This document shows, piece after piece, positions 18,004 through 27,254 of a stretch of 64,000 nt of DNA (the stretch's first letter is position 1; each line of letters opens with the position of its first letter). Location: assembly GCA_000993615.1 (NCBI GenBank), contig LBWM01000001.1, forward strand, positions 149,970-213,969, given 5' to 3'. Made by a program: the position numbers and the translations under genes. The DNA is from Candidatus Peregrinibacteria bacterium GW2011_GWF2_39_17 (GTDB lineage: Bacteria; Patescibacteriota; Gracilibacteria; UBA1369; UBA12473). The notes under the pieces were generated by a model that was not told where the DNA came from, did not search any database, and worked only from the letters and a program-made list of their open reading frames with translations.

Positions 18004-18951
18004 ATGATTTCTTTTTTAAAAGAGAAGAAAATTCTTGTTACTGGCGGGAAAGGGTTTATCGGGTCACACGTTACCGATATTCTTCAATCTGAATTTGGAG
18101 TAAGTAAAGAGAATTTAGTAATTCCTGCCTCGGAAGATTATGATTTAAGAATTTTAGATAATTGTTTTAAAATAACTAAGGGAATCGATGTGGTTTTACA
18201 TTTGGCAGCTAAAGTTGGGGGCGTAGGTTATAGTAGTAAATTTCCTGCCACACAATATTACGATAATATTTTGATGGATCTTCAAATAGTCGAAGCAGCC
18301 CGACAAAATAATGTTAAAAAATTTGTACTGGTGAGTAGCTCATGTGCTTATCCTAAAGATTGTGAATATCCTTTAAGGGAAGATTATCTATTTGATGGTT
18401 TGCCTCAAGAAACAAATCGCGCTTATGGTATAGCGAAAAGAATTGAAGTAGTCCAAGCTGAGGCTTATCAGCAACAGTATGGAATGAATATAGTGGTGGT
18501 AATTCCTAATAATGCCTATGGGCCACGTGACCATTTTTCTCCGGAATATTCACATGTTATCCCTTCGTTGATAAAAAAATGTCTTGAGTCCGGGGATAAT
18601 AATGAGGTAGTGCTTTGGGGAGATGGAACGCCGACAAGAGATTTTCTCTATGTTAAGGATTTTGCGCGTGGTGTCATTTTGGCTGCGCTAAAATTAAAGG
18701 GCAATGAACCTGTAAATCTTGGATCTGGAGTTGAAACGTCAATTAAGGAATTAGCCCAACTTATTGCTGAACTAACAGGTTTTAATGGGCATTTTGTTTA
18801 TGATACATCTAAGCCCAATGGGCAACCTCGTCGATCAGTGGATATTTCACGTGCCAAAAATCTTTTAGGATTTGTTCCCGCGTATTCCCTAAAGGAGGGA
18901 TTAAAAGAAACTATTGCCTGGTATAAAGAAAATTTTTCACTAATTACTTAA
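18004..18951 (+). CDS. GDP-L-fucose synthase-like SDR (GDP-4-keto-6-deoxymannose epimerase/reductase)
   Basis: This 315-aa protein has GGKGFIGSH near the N-terminus, HLAAKVGGVGYS, the SSSCAYP motif and catalytic YGIAKR. The AKVGG and SSSCAYP-K signatures are those of GDP-fucose synthase (Fcl/WcaG) and close relatives. Its would-be substrate, GDP-4-keto-6-deoxymannose, is made by the Gmd encoded three genes downstream, which fits well. A related epimerase for a different sugar is possible. The gene starts nine bases after the previous stop. Confidence 0.78.
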   Translation: MISFLKEKKILVTGGKGFIGSHVTDILQSEFGVSKENLVIPASEDYDLRILDNCFKITKGIDVVLHLAAKVGGVGYSSKFPATQYYDNILMDLQIVEAARQNNVKKFVLVSSSCAYPKDCEYPLREDYLFDGLPQETNRAYGIAKRIEVVQAEAYQQQYGMNIVVVIPNNAYGPRDHFSPEYSHVIPSLIKKCLESGDNNEVVLWGDGTPTRDFLYVKDFARGVILAALKLKGNEPVNLGSGVETSIKELAQLIAELTGFNGHFVYDTSKPNGQPRRSVDISRAKNLLGFVPAYSLKEGLKETIAWYKENFSLIT

Positions 18952-18957
18952 TTTTTT

Positions 18958-20052
18958 ATGCAAATTATCCCTCAATATGAACCTGATTATGGCGAAGAAG
19001 AAAAAAAAGCAGTTATAAATTATTTAGACTCAGGCGCCTGGTTAACGGAATTTAAGCAAACACGGACATTTGAGGAGATGATTAAACAATTAACAGGGAG
19101 TGCCTATTGTTGGATTATGATGAATGGGACAGTTTCCTTAACGGCTGCACTTTATGCGCTTGGTTTTAATAAGCCAGAAGATGAAATTATTGTCCCTAAT
19201 TTTACAATGGTTGCTTCTCCTAACTCGGTTTTACTTGCAGGGGCTAAGCCTGTTTTGGTGGATATTGATGAAACAACACTTTGCATTACTCCAGAAACAA
19301 TTGAGCCGTATCTTACTGCTCGCACCAAAGCGGTTATGCATGTTTCCCTTAATGGACGGTCAGGAAATATGCAGGATATGGTTGATTTTTGCGAAAAAAA
19401 AGGACTTATTTTAATTGAAGATGCGGCGCAAGCGTTTGGGTCATTTTGGGAAGGAAAACATTTAGGAACATTTGGCACTATTGGCAGTTTCTCTTTTAGT
19501 ATGCCTAAAATTATAACTACTGGTCAGGGTGGGGCATTGATCAGTGATGACGCAGTTTTAATGGATAAAGTAAAAAAAATTAGAGATTTTGGTCGTTCGC
19601 GCGGCGGCATAGATGAATATGAAATGATCGGATTCAATTTTAAATTTAGTGATTTACAAGCTGTTATTGGGATTGAACAAATGAAGAAAATGCCTATTAG
19701 GATTAAACGGAAAAGAGAAATATTTAAACGTTATCAAGAAAATCTTGCGAATGTTTCATCTGTTCAATGGATTGAAACTAATTTAAGTGATACCACACCC
19801 TGGTTTATTGATATTTTAGTGCCTGATCGAAAAGAGTTAGCTGATTTTCTCAAGGAAGAAGGGATAGAAACTCGATTTTTTTATCCAGCGCTTCATACGC
19901 AGGCTCCTTATAATGAACAATATTTTGAGAATCAAAGATTTTTAATCAGTTCGAAAATAGCTGCTCGCGGACTTTGGTTACCATCTTCTTTGAAATTAAG
20001 TTTTGAGAAAATTGATCAAATTTGTGAGGCGATTAGGAAATTTTATTTGTAG
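18958..20052 (+). CDS. PLP sugar aminotransferase (DegT/DnrJ/EryC1/StrS; perosamine synthetase-like)
   Basis: The 364-aa product is a fold-type I PLP enzyme of the sugar aminotransferase family. It shows the VPNFTMVASPNSVLLAG segment, the DAAQAFG aspartate region that binds the pyridine nitrogen, and the Schiff-base Lys in SMPKIITTGQGG (near residue 183). The MPKxITTGQGG signature is typical of GDP-perosamine synthetase (Per/RfbE). Between a Fcl-like SDR and an acyltransferase plus Gmd, conversion of GDP-4-keto-6-deoxymannose to GDP-perosamine is the best inference. The start ATG follows a T-rich leader without a Shine-Dalgarno. Confidence 0.83.
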   Translation: MQIIPQYEPDYGEEEKKAVINYLDSGAWLTEFKQTRTFEEMIKQLTGSAYCWIMMNGTVSLTAALYALGFNKPEDEIIVPNFTMVASPNSVLLAGAKPVLVDIDETTLCITPETIEPYLTARTKAVMHVSLNGRSGNMQDMVDFCEKKGLILIEDAAQAFGSFWEGKHLGTFGTIGSFSFSMPKIITTGQGGALISDDAVLMDKVKKIRDFGRSRGGIDEYEMIGFNFKFSDLQAVIGIEQMKKMPIRIKRKREIFKRYQENLANVSSVQWIETNLSDTTPWFIDILVPDRKELADFLKEEGIETRFFYPALHTQAPYNEQYFENQRFLISSKIAARGLWLPSSLKLSFEKIDQICEAIRKFYL

Positions 20053-20055
20053 TAT

Positions 20056-20649
20056 ATGATGGCTTTTTTTATTAATTTTTTGGTTAATACTTTAGGAGGA
20101 TGGTTTGCTCGTTATTTTTTTGTGGGTAGAAAAGCCATTATTGGAAAAAAGACACGATTAAATTTATTTTCTTATGCTCACAATGATTCAAATGATCCTC
20201 AAAAAATTACAGTAGGCGATCATTGCTTAATGTTTGGACAACTTATTACCGAAAAAAATGGTACGATTAAAATCGGGAATTATGTTGAAATTGAACCAAG
20301 AAGTATTCTTCGAGCTATGGAGCGGATTGAAATCGGGGATTATTGCAAAATTGCCGAAATGGTATATATTCATGATAATAATAGTCATCCCGTTGACCAT
20401 ATTGAACGCAGGAAAGAATTAATCCAGGCAATTAAGGGAAATAAATTGGAAAGAAATAATGTGGTACATGCACCGGTTATTATTGAAGATGATGTTTTTA
20501 TCGGCCGACGTGTTATGATTTATAAAGGGGTTACAATTGGCAGAGGAGCTATTATTGCCGCTGGGTCAGTCGTAACGAAAAATGTTCCCCCTTATTCTTT
20601 GGCCGCAGGAAATCCAGCAAAAATTGTTAAATCTTATAATCAAAATTAG
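20056..20649 (+). CDS. hexapeptide-repeat acyltransferase
   Basis: A 197-aa left-handed beta-helix protein with repeated [IV]-G-x4 hexads: [42 protein letters not shown] and [12 protein letters not shown]. The last segment, up to the [10 protein letters not shown] coenzyme A end-cap, is standard for O- or N-acyltransferases. A loop with [10 protein letters not shown] carries candidate catalytic His residues. Because it directly follows the aminotransferase gene, N-acetylation of the amino sugar (as in PerB) is plausible, but O-acetylation cannot be excluded. The N-terminus has a short hydrophobic stretch. Confidence 0.8.
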   Translation: MMAFFINFLVNTLGGWFARYFFVGRKAIIGKKTRLNLFSYAHNDSNDPQKITVGDHCLMFGQLITEKNGTIKIGNYVEIEPRSILRAMERIEIGDYCKIAEMVYIHDNNSHPVDHIERRKELIQAIKGNKLERNNVVHAPVIIEDDVFIGRRVMIYKGVTIGRGAIIAAGSVVTKNVPPYSLAAGNPAKIVKSYNQN

Positions 20650-21750
20650 ATGCCAACTAAAAATGGTCGAAAGATAGCTCTTATTACTGGAGTTACAGGG
20701 CAAGACGGATCATATTTGGCAGAACTATTACTAGAAAAAGGGTATCAGGTAAATGCTATTATCCGTCGATCAAGTACATTTAATACTAGCCGTATTGAGC
20801 ATATTTATGAGGATGAACATGAAGTTGAAGATTACCGATTTCGTTTACACTATGGTGACTTAAGTGATTCAAGTAATTTAATGAAATTATTTTCTAGCAT
20901 TAGGCCGGATGAAGTCTATAATTTAGCAGCGCAAAGTCATGTTAGGGTAAGTTTTGATATCCCTGATTACACAGCTGACGTTGATGCCATTGGGACTTTG
21001 CGAATGTTAGATGTCATTAAGTCATTGGGGTTGCCATGTAAATTTTACCAAGCATCTTCTAGTGAAATGTTTGGTTCTACTATGCCACCTCAATCAGAAT
21101 TATCTTTTTTTCATCCAAGAAGCCCTTATGCTGTAGCCAAAGTTTTTGCTCATCATACAACTATTAATTATCGTGAAAGTTATGGATTATTTGCAGTATC
21201 CGGGATTTTATTTAATCATGAATCTCCTCGTCGGGGAGAAACCTTTATTACCAGAAAAATAACGCGAGGTATAGCTCGTATTTTAGCCAAAAAACAAGAA
21301 AAAATTTATGTAGGTAACTTAGAGGCTAAGCGTGACTGGGGCTATGCTCCGGAATATGTTGAAGCCATGTGGTTGATGCTGCAACAAGACAAGCCAGATG
21401 ATTTTGTTATTGCTACGGGAGAAACTCATAGTGTGCGAGAATTTATCGAGAAGGCTTTTTCTTTAGTGCAATTAAGTTGGGAAGATTATATTGAAATCGA
21501 TTCACGATATTTTCGACCAGCAGAAGTAGATTGTCTTTGTGGAGATTATTCTAAGGCTAAAAAGAAATTAAACTGGGAACCGCAAATTAAATTTGAGGAT
21601 TTAATTAAGATTATGCTTATCGCTGATTTAGAAAATCAAGAAATTAATCCCTTAGATTTTGGCTTAACAATTAAAAATTACAGTAAAAGGATTCCAGGAG
21701 TTTTAAATCGAGAAGGGGAAATTACTAATATTAAACATTTTGCCCATTAA
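20650..21750 (+). CDS. gmd: GDP-mannose 4,6-dehydratase
   Basis: The 366-aa product opens with [16 protein letters not shown], the diagnostic Gmd motif, then [27 protein letters not shown], the ASSSEMFG catalytic block, YAVAKVFAH and [11 protein letters not shown]. It converts GDP-D-mannose to GDP-4-keto-6-deoxymannose. Length and motifs are full. The start follows the acyltransferase stop with no gap. It feeds the Fcl-like and perosamine-type enzymes just upstream. The ESPRRGE loop is usually followed by a FVTRK segment; here FITRK, a conservative change. Confidence 0.95.
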   Translation: MPTKNGRKIALITGVTGQDGSYLAELLLEKGYQVNAIIRRSSTFNTSRIEHIYEDEHEVEDYRFRLHYGDLSDSSNLMKLFSSIRPDEVYNLAAQSHVRVSFDIPDYTADVDAIGTLRMLDVIKSLGLPCKFYQASSSEMFGSTMPPQSELSFFHPRSPYAVAKVFAHHTTINYRESYGLFAVSGILFNHESPRRGETFITRKITRGIARILAKKQEKIYVGNLEAKRDWGYAPEYVEAMWLMLQQDKPDDFVIATGETHSVREFIEKAFSLVQLSWEDYIEIDSRYFRPAEVDCLCGDYSKAKKKLNWEPQIKFEDLIKIMLIADLENQEINPLDFGLTIKNYSKRIPGVLNREGEITNIKHFAH

Positions 21751-21786
21751 AACTAAATAGGCAGCGTAAGCTTTTAAAAAATATAT

Positions 21787-22650
21787 ATGCGAGAACTGTT
21801 TCAAGTTTTGCGGCTAAAGCAATGGATTAAAAATTTTCTTATTTTTGTCCCACTTATTTTCTCGAAAAATTTTTTTGTACCTGAAAAATTTATACTTACT
21901 ATTTATGGGATTGCGATTTTTTGTTTATTTGCCAGCTCCGCGTATGTTCTTAATGATTTAATTGATTACAAAAAAGACAAGCATCACCCTGTAAAAAAAA
22001 GTCGCCCTTTGGCAAGTGGCGCCTTAAAAATTAAAAATGCAGTGGTATTATTAATTCTGTTAATAACTATTTCATTAGGGTTAGCTTATCATTTAAATCC
22101 CTATTTCGCAGCCAGTGGAATTTCATATTTAGCGCTCAATTTAGCTTATTCCCTTTTCTTAAAAAATATTGTCATTATAGACGTAATGGTTCTGGCCTCT
22201 TTTTATGTCATACGTATTGTAAGTGGAGGGGTCTTAATTGATGTTCCGTTAACTCCTTGGTTTGTCATTATGACTATGCTTCTAGCTTTATTTTTGGGTT
22301 TTGGGAAAAGGAGGCATGAATTGACGCAGTTGGGCGACAATGCTGGATTTCATCGTATCAGTCTTAAAGAATACAGCACTTATTTTTTAGATCAGATGAT
22401 TAGCGTCGTGACCAGTTCAATTATTATTGTTTATATCTTTTATACGCTAGATGAAACAACCAAACTGCATTTTAATACCTCCTTGTTTCCCTTAACCATC
22501 CCCTTTGTAATTTATGGAATTTTTCGCTATACATATTTAATTTTTCAAAAGGAAAAAGGGGGATGTCCCACGAATACTATTTGGTCAGATATTCCTTTGT
22601 TAATAGATGTGGCTTTATGGGTAAGCGCTATTTTGTATATCATTCAATAG
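21787..22650 (+). CDS. UbiA-family prenyltransferase (decaprenyl-phosphate phosphoribosyltransferase-like)
   Basis: A 287-aa membrane protein with about eight helices. The RLKQWIKNFLIFVPL opening and the NDLIDYKKDKHHPVKKSRP motif (Asp-rich NDxxDxxxD plus the K-x-RP turn) are those of the UbiA subgroup that includes UbiA/DppR, the enzyme putting 5-phosphoribose on decaprenyl phosphate in actinobacteria. It would make a polyprenyl-phospho-pentose or a similar lipid carrier. The DprE1/DprE2 epimerase partners were not seen in this window, so the final donor is unknown. Confidence 0.8.
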   Translation: MRELFQVLRLKQWIKNFLIFVPLIFSKNFFVPEKFILTIYGIAIFCLFASSAYVLNDLIDYKKDKHHPVKKSRPLASGALKIKNAVVLLILLITISLGLAYHLNPYFAASGISYLALNLAYSLFLKNIVIIDVMVLASFYVIRIVSGGVLIDVPLTPWFVIMTMLLALFLGFGKRRHELTQLGDNAGFHRISLKEYSTYFLDQMISVVTSSIIIVYIFYTLDETTKLHFNTSLFPLTIPFVIYGIFRYTYLIFQKEKGGCPTNTIWSDIPLLIDVALWVSAILYIIQ

Positions 22651-22663
22651 AAACGATAAATCT

Positions 22664-23608
22664 ATGCACTTAAAAACTAAACAATTATGTGTTTTTTTGA
22701 TTATATTAGGGGTAGTTTTTTCATTTTTCTTAATAAGATTTCAAGATATTATAAACGAATTTTACGCCACTCACACGGTTAATATTGAAGAGCTTAGGCG
22801 TATATCTAATTATGATGGTTTAGTGTGCAGTATAGCAAATTTGACTGGTACGTATTGCACCGGTGAACCCAATAGCATTGGGGGAATGCTTTTAGTTAAG
22901 CCTATTTTTGAATTGCCTTATCCCATTTCTCTTTTTGGATACCAGTTTATTTTAATTTTATTAGCTTCTATTGCTTTATTTTTAATCTATCTTTTTACGG
23001 ATTCTTTGTTGGCAGTTATGATTTCTCTTTTTTATTTCCCTTTAATGTCGCATTTTGAAGCCATTAGTGTTGCCCCATCCATTATTTTATTGGTTGGGAG
23101 TTTACTGTGTTTTAGAAAAAAATATTATATACCAGCTCAGATATTAGCCGTATTTTTAGCTTTATTTCGTCCAGAAACCATCATTCTATCGATAGCGTAT
23201 GCCTGGCACATTCGTAAGCTCTATTCGCTAATTTTTATCTTTGCCTATTTTGCTCTTTGGGCAGGATCAATGACTTTTTTGTATGGTGATCCTTTGGCTC
23301 AATTAACCTATAATTTGGATAATAAAGGTGAAGCTACCAGTTTTATTATGATTATTAATTTTACACTATTGACGATAGGATATTTAGCGGCATTATTAAT
23401 TTTCCTGAGAAGCCGAAAAGAAAAAATAATAAATACTTATTTTATAATTTCCTTAGGCTTATCAGTAGCCTATACTTATTTTGCAGCCATAGGCAGTGTT
23501 GCCTTTAGTTGTTGTTTTATAAGAATTTTTGGAACAACACTTTTCCCTATAGTTCTTTTCGCTTTCAAAGATTTTTTTAGTAAAGTAACTGAAAAAAGTG
23601 TTCCCTAA
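22664..23608 (+). CDS. polytopic membrane protein of unknown function
   Basis: A 314-aa protein with about nine hydrophobic helices and one external loop (about 30-75) rich in polar residues, containing an INEFYATHTVNIEE stretch and a pair of Cys (VCSIANLTGTYCTG). This overall plan resembles GT-C-like or polymerase proteins of glycan clusters, but no motif allows naming. It starts 14 bases after the prenyltransferase and its end overlaps the convergent membrane gene by 4 bp. Confidence 0.55.
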   Translation: MHLKTKQLCVFLIILGVVFSFFLIRFQDIINEFYATHTVNIEELRRISNYDGLVCSIANLTGTYCTGEPNSIGGMLLVKPIFELPYPISLFGYQFILILLASIALFLIYLFTDSLLAVMISLFYFPLMSHFEAISVAPSIILLVGSLLCFRKKYYIPAQILAVFLALFRPETIILSIAYAWHIRKLYSLIFIFAYFALWAGSMTFLYGDPLAQLTYNLDNKGEATSFIMIINFTLLTIGYLAALLIFLRSRKEKIINTYFIISLGLSVAYTYFAAIGSVAFSCCFIRIFGTTLFPIVLFAFKDFFSKVTEKSVP

Positions 23609-25203
23609 TTAGAAAAAATATATCGATAAATCTGCGTTTCCTCATTATCATAAATTTGTTCAAAATAGGAGTTGTCTTTAAATTTTGTTTCTCCCGCGAA
23701 AGTAAAAGTTTCATCTCGAGGATTTATTCTGGCTTCATAAAGAATTTTCCCTTCACTTTGATCAAAATAGGAAACAGTCATTCTTGTTCTGGGAGAAATA
23801 ATAATAAAAAGGTCGTCAGCCTTAAAAAAAGATTTCATTTCATTTAAAAAATCAATAGAAGATAGCGTTAGAATCGGTTCAGATAATGTTTTTAAAATGC
23901 GATACATTTTAGGGGTTGTAGCGTAAAAATAACATGCATGGGCAGCATAATCAGCAGATTCATTATCGCTAGCAAAATTTTGATAATAATAAGCAGTCAA
24001 GCTGTTAACATAAAAATTAGAAGAGAAAATTGTGCCCGCATCGGAAACAATTAAGCGTGTGGGCATATCATAATTAGTTTGTAGCCATTCAAAAGCCTGC
24101 ATTTCACTGGTGATAGCCGGGGGGATAGGAGCTATTTCAACAGCGTATGTTTTGCCTGTGCGATAGCCTAGAAACAAGATGTAAATAATAAAACATAGCG
24201 AAAAAACAGTTTTTAAAAATAAGGATTTTATTCGTGAGTTTACGAATAAATAACCAACAGTAAAAATCATTAAAATACTCAAAAAAGAGAAGAAAAGAAT
24301 ACGCAAATGAGCATATCCTCCTATAAGAAAGTAAATAAAAAATATAGTACCTAACAAAGCACAAGTAGTCGTTAATAAGGGCTTAAAACGGTGTTCTTTA
24401 GGTAAGAAAAAAATAGGTAGTCCTAACAAGGCTGGTAAGTAATATTTAAAAATGCCCCAAATTCCTGGCCAATAATTAGCGCTATTATCTTCTTTTAAAT
24501 TAGCTGCATATTTAAAAAAAGGAGAAAGATCTTGGAATGACTCGTAGGATAGTAAAAAATAAAATCCGGCAATGAGTAAGGTAAATAATAAAATCGTCTT
24601 ATGGCGAGGTTTATTTTGGAAAAAATAATAAAAAGCCACAAAAATTAATATTGGAAAGAGTCCCCACCAAAACAAAAAAATCTCTAAAAGACCTAGGATA
24701 ATTAGGTGTTTATAGTTTATTGGCTTATTGGTAAGAGTTAAAATTAATAATAATAAAATAATATTACTAAAAAATGATGGTGTTACGTAAGTCTGTCCCG
24801 GGTAAAAAACTGGTGTCGGAATAAAAGCAATCAGGGCGGCTAAAATTATCCCAGCAGATTCGCTAAATTTTTTCCCAAGATGATATCCTAAGAAAATCAA
24901 CAAAAATAACAGAGTGGCATGGCAAAAGCGGGTTAAAACTTCAAGAGGAACCCCTGTAATTTTATAAACAATTCCTAGCCAGTAAGAATAAAGCAGCGCA
25001 CTGCCCTGGAAAGGAGCAATAAAAGCTAGTTTGTTTTCAAAAATAATCATGCGCCGAGCAATGCCCATATAAACATATTCATCAGTGCCATTTGGTAACC
25101 AAAAGTATTGCAAATTATTTAAAAGTACACTCATTATTCCCAGCAAACTCACCAAAATATAAGGTAAGAATTTTTTAGGATTAGTGCCTAAGAGATTCTT
25201 CAT
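23605..25203 (-). CDS. polytopic membrane protein, GT39/PMT-like
   Basis: The 532-aa product has about 10-12 helices in its first 345 residues, then an extracytoplasmic C-terminal domain of about 170 residues. The first external loop, with a PNGTDEYVYMGIARRM segment (Asp-Glu-x-x-Tyr), is characteristic of GT-C glycosyltransferases that use lipid-linked sugars. The C-terminal part includes RLIVSDAGTIFSS, a typical soluble domain in PMT-like proteins. It is transcribed away from asnB, with which it shares a 149-base divergent intergenic region. Confidence 0.62.
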   Translation of the reverse strand: MKNLLGTNPKKFLPYILVSLLGIMSVLLNNLQYFWLPNGTDEYVYMGIARRMIIFENKLAFIAPFQGSALLYSYWLGIVYKITGVPLEVLTRFCHATLLFLLIFLGYHLGKKFSESAGIILAALIAFIPTPVFYPGQTYVTPSFFSNIILLLLILTLTNKPINYKHLIILGLLEIFLFWWGLFPILIFVAFYYFFQNKPRHKTILLFTLLIAGFYFLLSYESFQDLSPFFKYAANLKEDNSANYWPGIWGIFKYYLPALLGLPIFFLPKEHRFKPLLTTTCALLGTIFFIYFLIGGYAHLRILFFSFLSILMIFTVGYLFVNSRIKSLFLKTVFSLCFIIYILFLGYRTGKTYAVEIAPIPPAITSEMQAFEWLQTNYDMPTRLIVSDAGTIFSSNFYVNSLTAYYYQNFASDNESADYAAHACYFYATTPKMYRILKTLSEPILTLSSIDFLNEMKSFFKADDLFIIISPRTRMTVSYFDQSEGKILYEARINPRDETFTFAGETKFKDNSYFEQIYDNEETQIYRYIFSN

Positions 25204-25338
25204 AAAATAAAAAAAATAAGGAATTATTCACATCATAACGCAAAGTTAAGCCGGAGTCATGAAAAAATAATGATCCGCGGATAAGGTGCGGTTCAAATTT
25301 TAAGGATGGACAGTGTATAGATTTTAAAACCGGAGCAG

Positions 25339-25344
25339 TATAAT
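25339..25344 (+). promoter_or_regulatory. -10 element of asnB promoter, leaderless start
   Basis: A perfect TATAAT lies at 25339-25344 and the asnB ATG is at 25353, so transcription would begin at or one to two bases before the start codon. No Shine-Dalgarno is present. The upstream region has no good -35 at 16-18 bases. This suggests leaderless initiation of asnB, an inference from spacing only. Confidence 0.5.
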
Positions 25345-25352
25345 ATGGTCGC

Positions 25353-27254
25353 ATGTGTGGATTTACCGGGAGAATTAATTTTAATCTCCAACAAAACATT
25401 AACGAAGCCTTACTTAGGAAGGCTAATCAGGCTATAAGTCATCGCGGGCCGGATGATGATGGAATTTATTTAAAGCAAAACGTGGGGTTAGCCCATCGCC
25501 GTTTGTCGATTATTGATCTTTCGCCATCTGGCCATCAACCAATGAGTAATAAAGAGAAAAGTGTTTGGCTCATTTTTAATGGAGAGATTTACAATTTTCT
25601 AGATTTACGTACTGATTTACAAAAAAAAGGGTATTCATTTGTATCCAAGACAGATACGGAGGTTATTATTTATCTTTATGAAGCCTACGGTGAGGAATGT
25701 TTTAAATTACTAAGAGGTATGTTTTCTTTAGCTCTGTGGGATGATCGTAAAAAAAAGCTATTATTGGCTCGTGATCGTTCCGGTAAAAAGCCTCTTAAAT
25801 ATTATGTAGGAAAAGATTTTATTGTTTTTGGTTCGGAGTTAAAAAGTTTTCTTAATTATCCGGATGTCCCCAGAAGGGTTGACCTTGAGGCTATTAACCA
25901 TTATTTAACTCTGCAATACGTTCCTAGCCCTAAAACTGGTTTTAAGGATATCAAAAAACTTCCTCCCGCGCATTATTTATCCCTTGATCTTAGTAAGGGA
26001 AACCCAGAAATAAAAATTCAAGCTTATTGGGAAATGACTTATCAATATCCCTTAAAATTGTCTATCCCCGAATGGAAAGAAAAAATTCTCCACATCTTAG
26101 AAGAAAGTGTTCGATTGCGCATGATTGCGGATGTTCCGTTAGGCGCTTTTTTATCAGGAGGATTAGATTCAAGTGCAATTGTGGCCATGATGGCTAAGCA
26201 TTCTCCCCAACCTATTAAGACGTTTTCAATTGGGTTTCATGAAAAAGATTACAACGAATTACCTTACGCTCAAAAAGTAGCTGATCAATTTTCCACAGAT
26301 CACACTGAATTTATTGTAAAGCCAGATGCGCTTAAAATTCTCCCTAAGTTGGTGACAGCCTATGAAGAACCTTATGCTGATTCTTCTGCTATTCCAACTT
26401 GGTATCTTTCGGAACTTACTCGTCAGCAAGTAACTGTAGCCTTGAATGGTGATGGCGGAGACGAAAATTTTGCCGGATATGGCATGTTCCCAATTCATCA
26501 ATTTGCGGAAAATTATTATGGGCGAATTCCTTCCTGGATTAGAAATAAAATTATTATTTCAGGAATTAAAACTTTTCATAATTTACGGAAAAATAATTTT
26601 AGTGAGCGTTGTCTTAGATTCGCAACCAGCTTTGAAAAGCAGCCCAATGATCTACGTTATCTTTACTATATTTCCTATTTTACCCCAGAACAGAAACAGG
26701 ATCTTTATAAGAGTGTAATGAAACAGGAGTTGGCGACAAGCCAAAGCACGGAAAATCTTTTTCTGAAATTATGTGAACAATCCCATTCGCAAAATGTTGT
26801 TGATCGTGCCCTATATTTTAATTTCCGATCTTATCTACCGGATGATTTATTAGTAAAAGTTGATATAGCAACCATGGCATTTGGGCTAGAGGGCAGATCC
26901 CCTCTTTTAGATCACCATTTTTTGGAATTAAGTGCGCAAATCCCTTGGGATCTCAAAATAAAAAAGGGAGAAACTAAGTATATTTTCAAAAAAGCTTTAG
27001 AGGGAATTTTATCCCCAGAAATTATTTATCGTAAAAAGAAGGGTTTTGGAGTGCCTCTTGAGCATTGGTTTAGAAATGAATTCAGGGATTATGCCAAGGA
27101 AGTTCTTTTAAACGATCATGCTAAGATTCATCAGTGGCTAAGAAGGGAAGCGATTGCTTCTCTTCTGGAAGAACATTTAGTGACTCAAATTAATCATGCC
27201 AATAAATTATGGGCATTACTTACCTTGGAATTATGGATGCAAAATTATCTTTAG
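25353..27254 (+). CDS. asnB: asparagine synthetase B (glutamine-hydrolysing)
   Basis: The 633-aa product starts with Met-Cys, leaving Cys2 as the glutaminase nucleophile. The N-terminal class II amidotransferase half shows SHRGPDDDG (29-37) and FNGEIYN. The C-terminal half has the ATP pyrophosphatase loop SGGLDSS (268-274) and the GDGGDENFAGY segment. In glycan clusters such proteins sometimes amidate uronic-acid sugars (WbpS-like) rather than aspartate. Given the HexNAc dehydrogenase at the island's left end, that is a real alternative. The 3' end overlaps the next gene. Confidence 0.87.
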   Translation: MCGFTGRINFNLQQNINEALLRKANQAISHRGPDDDGIYLKQNVGLAHRRLSIIDLSPSGHQPMSNKEKSVWLIFNGEIYNFLDLRTDLQKKGYSFVSKTDTEVIIYLYEAYGEECFKLLRGMFSLALWDDRKKKLLLARDRSGKKPLKYYVGKDFIVFGSELKSFLNYPDVPRRVDLEAINHYLTLQYVPSPKTGFKDIKKLPPAHYLSLDLSKGNPEIKIQAYWEMTYQYPLKLSIPEWKEKILHILEESVRLRMIADVPLGAFLSGGLDSSAIVAMMAKHSPQPIKTFSIGFHEKDYNELPYAQKVADQFSTDHTEFIVKPDALKILPKLVTAYEEPYADSSAIPTWYLSELTRQQVTVALNGDGGDENFAGYGMFPIHQFAENYYGRIPSWIRNKIIISGIKTFHNLRKNNFSERCLRFATSFEKQPNDLRYLYYISYFTPEQKQDLYKSVMKQELATSQSTENLFLKLCEQSHSQNVVDRALYFNFRSYLPDDLLVKVDIATMAFGLEGRSPLLDHHFLELSAQIPWDLKIKKGETKYIFKKALEGILSPEIIYRKKKGFGVPLEHWFRNEFRDYAKEVLLNDHAKIHQWLRREAIASLLEEHLVTQINHANKLWALLTLELWMQNYL

